This document shows, piece by piece, positions 11,521 through 20,491 of a DNA stretch of 48,125 nt. Each line of letters begins with the position of its first letter. Position 1 is the stretch's first letter. The position numbers were made by a program, and so were the translations under genes. Origin of the DNA: Lacticaseibacillus sharpeae JCM 1186 = DSM 20505 (lineage in GTDB: Bacteria > Bacillota > Bacilli > Lactobacillales > Lactobacillaceae); assembly GCF_001436225.1 (NCBI RefSeq), contig NZ_AYYO01000008.1, positions 1 to 48,125 of the forward strand, in the 5' to 3' direction. The notes under the pieces are model-generated. The model worked only from the letters and a program-made list of their open reading frames with translations. It made no database searches and was not told where the DNA came from.

Positions 11521-14500
11521 TTAACTATTCTTTGGCGTTTGCAGTCCTGCTAACGCCTCAGTGAAGTGTTCCAGTTCAGCGAGCCACAAATATTCTGGTG
11601 TGCCGCGTTCAATCAGCAGTGAAACCACCAGGTGGTCTTCGTTGGTCGTGACGGTGGCCCGCAGCTTGGTCTTACTAAGCGCCGCAAAAATCGGTTCGCC
11701 CGCCGCAACACGTGTTCCCCGCTTACTGAGCCGGACAATCAGCTTCCGGTCCGTACGCTTGATGGAATCCACCAGCGCCGTATCGGCCAGCCGCTTAATC
11801 TTAGCCACGGTCAGCAGCGTGGCCACTGGCTCTGGGTAATCGCCAAAGCGGTCAATCAGGTCGTCTTGCAGTTCAACTTCCTGGTCGTGGTTTTCAATCT
11901 GCCGGACCCGCTTGTAGATTTCCACCTTCTGCCGCGGATCAGAAATGTAATCACCGGGCAGGTAGGCTTCAACGTCGAGGTTAACCTCAGCGTCCGTTTT
12001 GATGCTTGCCTTGTGTCCCTGCCGCTTGGCCACGGCCTCTTGCAGCATCTGCGTGTACAAATCGTACCCGACTGAATCGATGAATCCGTGTTGCTGCGCG
12101 CCAAGGAGGTTCCCCGCACCCCGAATCGAGAGGTCGCGCATCGCAATCTTGAACCCACTACCAAGTTCGGTGAAGTCGCGAATTGCGGCCAGCCGCTTTT
12201 CGGCGACCTCCGTCAGCACCTTACCCGGACGGTACATGAAGTACGCGTAGGCCAGGCGACTAGAACGACCAACCCGACCGCGCAGTTGGTAGAGCTGGGA
12301 TAGGCCGTAACGGTCGGCGTCTTCGATAATCAGCGTATTGACGTTCGGCATGTCGACCCCGGTTTCGATGATGGTCGTCGTCACCAGTACGTCAGCATCC
12401 CCGTGCAGAAAGTCGCTAATCACTGACTCAAGCTGCACTTCGCTCATCTGCCCGTGTGCGTACACAACGCGGGCCTCGGGCACCAGCTGTTCGAGGTTGC
12501 TGACCGTACGCTGGATGTCTTCCACGCGGTTGTGCAGGTAAAAGACCTGCCCGCCCCGGTCGAGTTCCCGCTGGATGGCCGAACGGGTTGCCAGCGCGTT
12601 TTGCTCCATCACGAAGGTTTGAATCGGATACCGGTTCGTCGGTGGCGTTTCAATCACGGACAAATCGCGCACACCGAGCATCGACATGTTCAGCGTCCGC
12701 GGAATCGGCGTGGCGGTCAGGGTCAAAACGTCGACGCTCTTGCGCAGCTGCTTGATCTTTTCCTTATGCTTCACGCCGAATCGCTGCTCTTCGTCGATGA
12801 TTAGTAGCCCTAAGTCGCTATACGTCACGTCCTTACTAAGCAGCCGGTGCGTGCCAACCACGATGTCCATCTGCCCGTCACGCAGTTGCTTGATGGTTTC
12901 CTTGTTCTGCGCGGCGGTTTGGAACCGCGACAGCATGCCGACGTTGACGGGAAAATCAGCAAAGCGGTTTTGCATCGTTTCGTAGTGTTGCTGGGCCAGG
13001 ATGGTTGTCGGCACCAGCATCGCCACCTGCTTGCCCGCTTCGATGGCCTTGAACGCCGCCCGGAGCGCCACTTCGGTCTTCCCGAAGCCGACGTCCCCAA
13101 CCAGCAGGCGATCCATTGGCCGTGGCCGTTCCATGTCGTGCTTGATTTCCTTGACACTACGCACCTGGTCGGGTGTTTCGGGATACGGGAATTCTGACTC
13201 GAAGTCCCGCTGCATCCCGTCGTCACTAGGAAAAGCGTACCCTTTTTCCGCTTCCCGAGCGGCATAGAGCTCAATCAGGTCATCGGCAATGTCTTCAATC
13301 TTCGCGGCAACCCGGCGTTTGGTCTTCTGCCATTCGCTCCCGCCAAGCTTGTTGACGGTCGGCTTCTTGCCCTCGGACGCAACGTATTTTTGCACCAGGT
13401 TGAGCTGGGTCACGGGAATGAACAGCTGCCCGTTATCCTTGTACTCCACCGTGATGTAATCTTGGTGCACCCCGTCGACTTCCAGCGTTTGAATGCCGCG
13501 GTACACCCCAATCCCGTGGTTGACGTGAACGACATAATCGCCGACGTGCAGTTCATTGTAGCTCTTAAGGCGTTCCGCGTTGGCCAGCGTTTGGTGCCGC
13601 ACCTTGCGCACCTGCCGGGCATTGAACAGGTCATGCTCGGTCAGCACCACCAACTTTTCGGCGGGCAACTCAAAACCAGATGCCAAGTTGCCGTGGATAA
13701 TCTGGAACTGACCGGCGATCAGTTCGTTATCCTGGCTAAGGCGCGCGTTGATGTCAAAATCACGGAAGGTCGCTAACACCTTGGGCTCGCGCACGGGCTC
13801 TTGGATGAGCACCGCCACCGTTTCGCCTTGCTTAGCCCACCGGTCCGCTTCGGCCTTTAAGAGCGGCATCTGACTGAAGAACTGCTGCACCGCACGCGTC
13901 TGGACGTTCGTCAAGCTGGCCAGGCGCATGTTGCCCATCCCTTTTTGGAACAGGGACAGAAAAACGTGCGCGTGCTTATCGCCGCGCTCAATCTCCTGCA
14001 TCGGGCGCATTTCTGGTTGCACCGCCACGGCCGGATTCGTCGCGGCACTGGCAAATTCTTGCATCGCCCCGGCATCCCCATCCAGGATGCGGCTGTAATC
14101 GTCAAAGAACACCACGGCCTGCTTGGGCAAATATGCCAGCACCGTGTTTTTCTCCGGGTAAAGCGCGCCAGTCCACGCTGCAATGTCAGCGGGCATAATG
14201 CCGTCATCGAGGTCCGCCGTCACGCGCTCCGCCGCCTGGGCAAAGCTGCGCACTACTTCGGCTTCGGTATCCCCATCGGCAACAGCCGCCGCATTTTTAG
14301 CCGCCGCCCGAATGCGCACGGCAGCATCACGCATCTGCGTGGCAGAAGCAATCAGGTCACTGGCCGGCGTGATGTCCACCGCGTCGATGGTGTCCTGGCT
14401 GCGTTGTGTGTCCGCGTCAAAGTTGCGAATTGAATCAACTTCGGTGTCAAATAACTCGATGCGCACGGGCTGGTCTGCATCCAGCGGGTACACGTCAATA

Positions 14501-15030
14501 ATGCCCCCACGAATGGCAAACATGCCGGGCGCGTTGACCAAGTTGTCACGCCGGTAACCCATCGCTACTAGCTGCTGTGCCACCTCCTGTGGGTCCAGCT
14601 CGGTCGTCGCATCCACGTGTAGCTGGGCATCCTGCCAAAGCGGCACTGCTGGTAGCAAGCGCCGCAGCCCAGCCACACTCGTGATGACTACGCCCGCCTC
14701 GTCTTTCAATAAGAAGTTGAGCGCGTTAATCCGGTCGTTACGGGCGTCAAGCGACGTCACCGCCGCCTCCACGGTCAGTACATCCTCAACGGGGTACGCA
14801 AAAACCGACGACACCGGCAGCACGTTGGTGAGGTCCGCCACCAGTTCGTCGGCGTGATTCCGGTCGTTTTCAACCACCAGCACCGGGTGCTGGAGATGCG
14901 CAACCGTCGCCGCAATCATCATCGTTTTTGCGGAACCAGTTAGTCCGGTGACCAAGTGCCGGCCCGCAGTTAATTTGGGCCACAACTCCTGCAATGCCGG
15001 AATCTGGCCAAATGTTGATATAACGTCCAT
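11521..15030 (-). CDS. mfd: Transcription-repair coupling factor
   Basis: Mfd removes RNA polymerase stalled at DNA lesions and recruits UvrAB. The 1169-residue protein has the full domain set: a UvrB-like N terminus, the RNA polymerase-interacting domain (VGDYVVHVNHGIGVYRGI, near 490), and the SF2 translocase with GDVGFGKTEVALR (near 640) and DEEQRFGVKHKE. The C-terminal UvrA-interacting domain follows. It starts 23 bases after pth, so the two probably form an operon driven from the promoter at 15748-15775. Confidence 0.97.
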   Translation of the reverse strand: MDVISTFGQIPALQELWPKLTAGRHLVTGLTGSAKTMMIAATVAHLQHPVLVVENDRNHADELVADLTNVLPVSSVFAYPVEDVLTVEAAVTSLDARNDRINALNFLLKDEAGVVITSVAGLRRLLPAVPLWQDAQLHVDATTELDPQEVAQQLVAMGYRRDNLVNAPGMFAIRGGIIDVYPLDADQPVRIELFDTEVDSIRNFDADTQRSQDTIDAVDITPASDLIASATQMRDAAVRIRAAAKNAAAVADGDTEAEVVRSFAQAAERVTADLDDGIMPADIAAWTGALYPEKNTVLAYLPKQAVVFFDDYSRILDGDAGAMQEFASAATNPAVAVQPEMRPMQEIERGDKHAHVFLSLFQKGMGNMRLASLTNVQTRAVQQFFSQMPLLKAEADRWAKQGETVAVLIQEPVREPKVLATFRDFDINARLSQDNELIAGQFQIIHGNLASGFELPAEKLVVLTEHDLFNARQVRKVRHQTLANAERLKSYNELHVGDYVVHVNHGIGVYRGIQTLEVDGVHQDYITVEYKDNGQLFIPVTQLNLVQKYVASEGKKPTVNKLGGSEWQKTKRRVAAKIEDIADDLIELYAAREAEKGYAFPSDDGMQRDFESEFPYPETPDQVRSVKEIKHDMERPRPMDRLLVGDVGFGKTEVALRAAFKAIEAGKQVAMLVPTTILAQQHYETMQNRFADFPVNVGMLSRFQTAAQNKETIKQLRDGQMDIVVGTHRLLSKDVTYSDLGLLIIDEEQRFGVKHKEKIKQLRKSVDVLTLTATPIPRTLNMSMLGVRDLSVIETPPTNRYPIQTFVMEQNALATRSAIQRELDRGGQVFYLHNRVEDIQRTVSNLEQLVPEARVVYAHGQMSEVQLESVISDFLHGDADVLVTTTIIETGVDMPNVNTLIIEDADRYGLSQLYQLRGRVGRSSRLAYAYFMYRPGKVLTEVAEKRLAAIRDFTELGSGFKIAMRDLSIRGAGNLLGAQQHGFIDSVGYDLYTQMLQEAVAKRQGHKASIKTDAEVNLDVEAYLPGDYISDPRQKVEIYKRVRQIENHDQEVELQDDLIDRFGDYPEPVATLLTVAKIKRLADTALVDSIKRTDRKLIVRLSKRGTRVAAGEPIFAALSKTKLRATVTTNEDHLVVSLLIERGTPEYLWLAELEHFTEALAGLQTPKNS

Positions 15031-15053
15031 TACGCCCCTCCTTGAACCACCAA

Positions 15054-15611
15054 TCAGTTGTACTTGTTCATAAGCTTGCTAATTGGTTCACCATTGATGC
15101 GGTCCTTGATTAAATTGACCGCTTGATCCACCGCACTGTCGATGAGTGGCCGGTCGTCCTTGCTGAAGGGCGTGAGCACCCAATCAACCACGGTCTGCTT
15201 AGCGGGGTGATCCGTCCCCACCTTGACGCGGGCAAAATTGCTGCTGCCCGTTGCCGCGATGATATCCTTGATGCCGTTGTGGCCTCCAGCTGAACCCTTG
15301 GTGCGCAGGCGCAACTTGCCCATCGGCATGTCCAAATCGTCTTGTACCACAATGATTTCGTCTTCTTGAATCTGGTAGAACGACATCAACTGCCGTACCG
15401 CCCGCCCAGATTCGTTCATGTACGTCTGGGGTTCAACCAGCAACACGCGCTCCCCGTTAAGGCGCACGGTCGCCGTTGCGGCATCGAATTCGAGCTTGTC
15501 GATTTTGACCCCGAAGTCCTGCGCCAATTGGTCCAGCACCATAAAGCCAACGTTGTGCTTAGTTTCGAAATACTTCTTCCCGGGATTCCCCAGGCCAACA
15601 ACCATTAACAA
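15054..15611 (-). CDS. pth: Peptidyl-tRNA hydrolase
   Basis: Pth cleaves peptidyl-tRNA released from stalled ribosomes. The protein has VGLGNPGKKY at the start, the catalytic His in KHNVGFMVLD, and GKLRLRTKGSAGGHNGIKD in the middle, about 185 residues in all. The start is uncertain. A TTG at 15611 gives MLMVVGLGNPG and is 8 bases from GAGG, the best fit. GTG at 15620 lacks a ribosome site and ATG at 15605 is too far from it. A terminator-like hairpin lies 46 bases upstream of the start. Confidence 0.95.
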   Translation of the reverse strand: MLMVVGLGNPGKKYFETKHNVGFMVLDQLAQDFGVKIDKLEFDAATATVRLNGERVLLVEPQTYMNESGRAVRQLMSFYQIQEDEIIVVQDDLDMPMGKLRLRTKGSAGGHNGIKDIIAATGSSNFARVKVGTDHPAKQTVVDWVLTPFSKDDRPLIDSAVDQAVNLIKDRINGEPISKLMNKYN

Positions 15612-15656
15612 AATATTCACCTCATGTATATCTGCCGCGCCACCGACACTAAACGC

Positions 15657-15690
15657 AAAAACGCCGGACGGGGGCCTCCCCCACTCCAGC
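15657..15690 (-). promoter_or_regulatory. Terminator-like hairpin in the pth-mfd leader
   Basis: On the minus strand GCTGGA pairs with TCCGGC and GGGGG with CCCCC around an AGG loop, and TTTTT follows at 15661-15657. It lies about 60-90 bases downstream of the pth promoter and before the pth start, so it could attenuate pth-mfd transcription. A second hairpin (CCGTCAA/TTGACGG) lies between it and the promoter. Confidence 0.5.
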
Positions 15691-15747
15691 TAGTGGCTAC
15701 GTGCACTCTTCCGTCAACGCAAAATTGACGGATTTCTTCCATATGAA

Positions 15748-15775
15748 AGTATAACACGCGCTGATGGTCCGGCAA
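15748..15775 (-). promoter_or_regulatory. Promoter of pth-mfd
   Basis: On the minus strand TTGCCG (15770-15775), a 16-base spacer and TATACT (15748-15753) form a plausible sigma-A promoter. The leader to pth is about 130 bases. The rest of the 15776-15970 stretch shows no gene I can support. Confidence 0.6.
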
Positions 15776-15975
15776 AACTGACGAAAGTGCACGATTGTCA
15801 CATTCACGCCGTCTAACAACTACAGAAGCAAAGTCGGCGGTACTCCGCTTGTAATTACGCATTAATTCGGCAATTAACCGCCAAAAATCCGGATTCTGTC
15901 CGGCTGAATATTCTGAAAGCGTCAAGAAAATCCATGGAAAAATTATCATTTAGCGAGCAACCTTTTCCGCAACTA

Positions 15976-15984
15976 TGTTATAAT
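15976..15984 (+). promoter_or_regulatory. Extended -10 promoter of ldh
   Basis: TG, one base, then a perfect TATAAT (15979-15984) lies 45 bases before the ldh start. No good -35 is visible at the right distance, which fits an extended -10 promoter. AGAAAGGATG supplies the ribosome binding site at 16010-16019. Confidence 0.75.
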
Positions 15985-16025
15985 GTGTGACGTATTGTAA
16001 AGGTATATTCAGAAAGGATGATTAA

Positions 16026-17003
<978 letters not shown>

Positions 17004-17029
17004 TTCGTTACTGCTTGAGCAAAACAAAA

Positions 17030-17058
17030 AGTCCACGCCCTGTGCGTGGGCTTTTTTG
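17030..17058 (+). terminator. Terminator of ldh
   Basis: AGTCCACGC pairs with GCGTGGGCT and is followed by TTTTTTG. It lies about 27 bases after the ldh stop. Confidence 0.9.
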
Positions 17059-17102
17059 TCGTCCGCCATTATTTAACTATTGGTCAAACCTGCAACCCAA
17101 CC

Positions 17103-17131
17103 TTGAATGCCCGCGTACAATTGGGTACAAT
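17103..17131 (+). promoter_or_regulatory. Promoter of the L,D-transpeptidase gene
   Basis: TTGAAT (17103-17108), a 17-base spacer and TACAAT (17126-17131) lie about 200 bases before the coding start. The mRNA therefore has a leader of about 190 bases that contains the structured element at 17168-17259. Confidence 0.65.
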
Positions 17132-17167
17132 CAGATTAAGAACTTATTATTTGTAAGTGCATCCAGA

Positions 17168-17259
17168 TTTAGCGCCTGCCAACCAGTGTAAGCGCCAAGA
17201 TGAGGTTTGCGTTCATCGCCCCCTCATCTTGGGGCAGACTAATTGAACTAGGTGCTAAA
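17168..17259 (+). promoter_or_regulatory. Structured 5' leader of the L,D-transpeptidase mRNA
   Basis: Three nested helices are visible. The outer one pairs TTTAGCGCC (17168-17176) with GGTGCTAAA (17251-17259). The middle one pairs CTGCC or TGCC (17176-17180) with GGCAG (17233-17237). The inner one pairs CCAAGATGAGG (17195-17205) with CCTCATCTTGG (17222-17232). Internal loops of 14 and 13 bases lie on opposite sides. I do not recognise it as a known riboswitch, and no T-run follows, so any control would probably be translational or through a protein. Confidence 0.5.
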
Positions 17260-17329
17260 AAGCGGTATGCTAGTGACGAAATTTTTTTGTAACAATTCAA
17301 TGGCAATTATGCAGGAAGGAGTGGAAAAA

Positions 17330-18709
17330 GTGCAAAAAAAGCACTGGCTAGCCATCGCAGGAACCGCGGCAGTTATTATCGTCGGAGGTTACATTTACGG
17401 TGGTGTCCACTACCAGGGGCGTTATCTCCCCAACACAACGGTACTCGGGGTTAATGTGAGTGGGAAGACCACAAAGCAGGCAGAGAGTACCCTCAAATCA
17501 AAGTTTCAGCAGCGTGAATACAAACTGATTGACGGCAGCAAGACGGTCGCCACCGCATCCAGCGATGACCTCGGCATCAGCCACGACTTCGCCAAGACGG
17601 CAACGGACGTGAAGAACGCCCAGAGCGCTTGGAGCTGGCCCGCCAGCTTGGTGGGTGGCGAACGCAAGGTGAGCGCAAGTGCCAACATCGCGGTTAACGC
17701 CGCAACGCTCAAGAACTACGCTAAGTCCACGGCAGCACAGCTGAACAAGAACCGCACGGCATCAACGGACGCTTCCATGAAGTTCGTTAACGGCAAGCTG
17801 CAGGTCACCAAGGAAGTTAACGGCGACAAGATTAATGCTGATAAGCTTACTAAGCAGCTGCAGTCGATGGTCGACAGCAACCGGCTCTCCGTTAAGCTGG
17901 CATCAACCTACGACAAGGCTAAGGTGACGACTAAGTCTGCAACCTTCAAGAGCAAGAAGCAGACGCTGCAAAACTACAGCAGCATCAGCGCCAAGCTCAC
18001 GGTTGCCGGCCACACCGACACCGTCAGCCCCGCAACTTTGACCAGCTGGCTCGGGTACGCGGACGGTAAGATTACCGTTAGCGAAAGCGGTGTGCGTAGC
18101 TTCGTTAGTGATTTTGCGAACAAGTACAACACCATTAGCCGCTCCCGGAAGTTCAAGTCCACCAAGGAAGGCACGGTCACTGTGCCTGCTGGTACGTACG
18201 GCTGGGCTGTTTCGGAAGGCACCACGAGCACAAACATGATTAACGACATCAAGAAGGGCAAATCCTTCACGCTTGCCGCAACCACCAACGGCTCCGGGTA
18301 CCACGCAGACGGCTCCGATATCGGGAACACCTACGTCGAAGTCGACAAGAAGGCGCAGCACGAATGGTACTACAAGGACGGCAAGCTCGTGATGGACTCC
18401 GATGTTGTCACCGGGAACCCCAACACGAACCACGCAACGCCAACCGGGGTCTTCTTCATCTGGAGTAAGCAGAAGAACGCCACCCTGCGCGGAAACAACG
18501 CGGACGGATCCAAGTACGCCAGCAAGGTTGCTTACTGGATGCCAATCGATTACACCGGGGTCGGCCTGCATGACGCATCCTGGCAGCCGAAGTTCGGTGG
18601 CGATTGGTACCTGCAGCACGGGAGCCACGGGTGTGTGAACAACCCACCAGCATTCGTTGCTAAGCTCTACAACGCGGTTGAAGTTGGGACACCTGTCATC
18701 GTATTCTAA
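17330..18709 (+). CDS. L,D-transpeptidase, membrane-anchored (YkuD family)
   Basis: The enzyme probably makes 3-3 cross-links or attaches proteins to peptidoglycan outside the cell. The 459-residue protein has a short basic start (MQKKHW), a membrane anchor (LAIAGTAAVIIVGGYIYGG), and a long region of PG_binding_4 type with VLGVNVSGKTTKQA. The C-terminal YkuD domain carries HDASW and then HGSHGCVNNPP with the catalytic Cys near residue 436. I chose the GTG at 17330 because AAGGAG lies 8 bases before it. An earlier in-frame ATG lies inside the structured leader without a ribosome site. Confidence 0.92.
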   Translation: MQKKHWLAIAGTAAVIIVGGYIYGGVHYQGRYLPNTTVLGVNVSGKTTKQAESTLKSKFQQREYKLIDGSKTVATASSDDLGISHDFAKTATDVKNAQSAWSWPASLVGGERKVSASANIAVNAATLKNYAKSTAAQLNKNRTASTDASMKFVNGKLQVTKEVNGDKINADKLTKQLQSMVDSNRLSVKLASTYDKAKVTTKSATFKSKKQTLQNYSSISAKLTVAGHTDTVSPATLTSWLGYADGKITVSESGVRSFVSDFANKYNTISRSRKFKSTKEGTVTVPAGTYGWAVSEGTTSTNMINDIKKGKSFTLAATTNGSGYHADGSDIGNTYVEVDKKAQHEWYYKDGKLVMDSDVVTGNPNTNHATPTGVFFIWSKQKNATLRGNNADGSKYASKVAYWMPIDYTGVGLHDASWQPKFGGDWYLQHGSHGCVNNPPAFVAKLYNAVEVGTPVIVF

Positions 18710-18777
18710 GAAACCAGCAGCACGGCGTAGTTTCAGGAAACCTCAAATAACACGCGCTGTAATTGAATTAAAAAACT

Positions 18778-18816
18778 AGAGCCACAAACCGAGAAATAGG
18801 TTTGTGGCTCTTTGCA
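18778..18816 (+). terminator. Terminator of the L,D-transpeptidase gene
   Basis: AGAGCCACAAACC pairs with GGTTTGTGGCTCT (18800-18812). Only TTGCATT follows, so the T-run is weak. The stem is palindromic and could serve both strands. Confidence 0.7.
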
Positions 18817-18889
18817 TTAAATGGTAAGATGTAGGCATTAGAAAAATCCTCATTAATCAGGATGCAATTATTATTTTGGAGGCCCCACA

Positions 18890-19552
18890 ATGCTCATTAA
18901 ATCCCTCGTCACGAAGAAAGAGTCCCTAACTACGGTTAAGGAAACCGTGACTCTCGAAGAAGCGCTAGTCGTCCTCGAAGAATCCGGCTACCGCTGTGTG
19001 CCCATTCTTGACGAGACGGGCACGATTTTCCGCGGTAACATCTACAAAATGCACATTTACCGCCATAAGAGCCAGGGCGGCGACATGACGTTGCCCGTCA
19101 CCTACCTGCTGAAGAATGCCACCAAGACAATTCCCGTGAACGCACCCTTCTTCAAGGTCTTCTTCAACATCAAGGATCTGCCGTACATCGCGGTGCTGGA
19201 TGAATCTGCCAACTTCTACGGCATCCTCACCCACTCCAAGCTGCTGGGCATGCTGTCTGACGCCTGGAACATCGATGTCGGGTCCTACGTGCTGACCGTG
19301 ATGAGTACGGGTGCTCAGGGCGATTTGGCCGCCATGAGTAAGATTCTGGCCAAGTACGTGTCCATCTCCGGCTGTGTCACGCTGGATGCCGGCCGGGGCG
19401 AATACGTCCGGCGCACGCTCTTCACCCTGCCCGCTGGGACGGATGAAACCACGCTCAACCAGTGCGTAACCAAGCTGGAAAAGAAGCACTTCCAGGTTGT
19501 TGAAATTGATGACCTGCAATCTGGCCAGCCAGTCCGCGTCGACGAAGACTAA
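18890..19552 (+). CDS. CBS-domain protein (CbpA/CbpB type)
   Basis: The 220-residue soluble protein has two CBS motifs (about 10-60 and 80-135) and an ACT-like C-terminal part (about 140-210). Proteins of this shape in Listeria and Bacillus bind cyclic di-AMP. That ligand is an inference here. Its Shine-Dalgarno TTTTGGAGG (18876-18884) is the exact complement of the CCUCCAAAA loop region of the second small RNA at 34420-34573, which makes it a possible target. It stands alone between two terminators. Confidence 0.85.
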   Translation: MLIKSLVTKKESLTTVKETVTLEEALVVLEESGYRCVPILDETGTIFRGNIYKMHIYRHKSQGGDMTLPVTYLLKNATKTIPVNAPFFKVFFNIKDLPYIAVLDESANFYGILTHSKLLGMLSDAWNIDVGSYVLTVMSTGAQGDLAAMSKILAKYVSISGCVTLDAGRGEYVRRTLFTLPAGTDETTLNQCVTKLEKKHFQVVEIDDLQSGQPVRVDED

Positions 19553-19565
19553 TTAAACCAAAGAA

Positions 19566-19602
19566 ACATCCCGCACATTAAATTGTGCGGGATGTTTTTT
19601 TA
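19566..19602 (+). terminator. Terminator after the CBS-domain gene
   Basis: ACATCCCGCACA pairs with TGTGCGGGATGT and is followed by seven T. It separates the plus-strand gene from the convergent mazF. Confidence 0.92.
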
Positions 19603-19642
19603 CATCTGTGCAGCGGTCCCCGATTGGGCCGTCAATATGTAT

Positions 19643-20023
19643 TTATTTGTTACTGTTGTTGCGGTTGGGCAGTGGTTTTAGCGCCAGGGACACGGCCAAC
19701 GCCTCGTCAACCTCGTGCATTTTGCCAGCAGGCAGCGTCGCAATCCGGTCGCGTAATCGCTGCTTATCAATCGTCCGAATCTGTTCGAGTAAGATGACTG
19801 AATCCCGCTCTAAGCCCCCGTTCGCTGCGAGCAGACCTACGTGCGTTGGCATTTTGGGTTTTGAAATGCGACTCGTAATTGCTGCAACAATCACTGTGGG
19901 GCTGTAATGATTCCCCACGTTGTTCTGAATGATTAGCACCGGACGCATTCCACCCTGTTCCGACCCAACCACGGGCGACAAGTCTGCAAAGTACAAGTCG
20001 CCACGTTTAATATTTCCATCCAT
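19643..20023 (-). CDS. mazF: MazF/PemK-family endoribonuclease toxin
   Basis: This toxin cuts mRNA at short specific sequences when its antitoxin is lost. The 126-residue protein has the family marks [19 protein letters not shown] and RPVLIIQNN near the N terminus and TIDKQRL in the middle. The start at 20023 (MDGNIKRGD) has GGTGAGGAA before it. The gene lies 16 bases after its antitoxin gene and downstream of alr, the same arrangement as B. subtilis ndoA. The C terminus (LPNRNNSNK) is slightly longer than usual. Confidence 0.93.
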   Translation of the reverse strand: MDGNIKRGDLYFADLSPVVGSEQGGMRPVLIIQNNVGNHYSPTVIVAAITSRISKPKMPTHVGLLAANGGLERDSVILLEQIRTIDKQRLRDRIATLPAGKMHEVDEALAVSLALKPLPNRNNSNK

Positions 20024-20039
20024 TTCCTCACCACCGGTT

Positions 20040-20282
20040 CTAACGGATATCGCTGTCGGCTTCTGATTCACACGCGGCGAACTCACCGCAGATTTCCTCA
20101 TTCAAGGCCGCCATTGCCTGATACCCATCGATTAACCCATTCAACTCCTGTGCATGGGTGCAGACGTAGCTACTAAGCGCCGCGTCATCCGCCGCATGTT
20201 CATCAACACCGTAATATTCACAAAAGGCTGCGACACAATCTTGCGTCGCCGGCATGATAGGCATTGGTTGCTGTACCTGCAT
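20040..20282 (-). CDS. Antitoxin partner of MazF
   Basis: The 80-residue acidic protein ([10 protein letters not shown]...) lies just before mazF and starts after AGGAGGAACGGTT. Its C terminus is rich in acidic residues and Cys ([20 protein letters not shown]), as expected of an unstructured toxin-binding tail. I see no clear AbrB or ribbon-helix-helix pattern at the N terminus, so it is called an antitoxin mainly from position. It probably binds and silences MazF and represses the pair. Confidence 0.75.
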   Translation of the reverse strand: MQVQQPMPIMPATQDCVAAFCEYYGVDEHAADDAALSSYVCTHAQELNGLIDGYQAMAALNEEICGEFAACESEADSDIR

Positions 20283-20423
20283 AACCGTTCCTCCTGAATC
20301 CACACTACCAGTGCACAATTCCCAAAATAACTCCCGCCGTTAACCATCCACAATCGCCAAGACGTGCAAACGACTACTAAAAAAATAGCACAAAAACCGA
20401 AATTAGTTAAGCAAAATCCGCGC

Positions 20424-20459
20424 AAAAACGGCCCTAACGTTCGATTATCGTTAGGGCCG
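20424..20459 (-). terminator. Terminator of alr
   Basis: On the minus strand CGGCCCTAACG pairs perfectly with CGTTAGGGCCG and is followed by TTTTTG. It separates acpS-alr from the toxin-antitoxin pair, which must then rely on its own promoter or on read-through. The 140 bases between it and the antitoxin gene show no strong promoter. Confidence 0.9.
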
Positions 20460-20491
20460 CAATCAGTTGTTGGCCAAGCTGCACACATCGC

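Noticed and set aside
15917-15932. Carbon catabolite (cre) site before ldh
   Set aside because: TGAAAGCGTCAAGA lacks the second half of the consensus, so the match is no better than chance.
15617-15949. A minus-strand frame across the pth leader
   Set aside because: It starts upstream of the promoter, runs through the leader hairpins and has no ribosome site.
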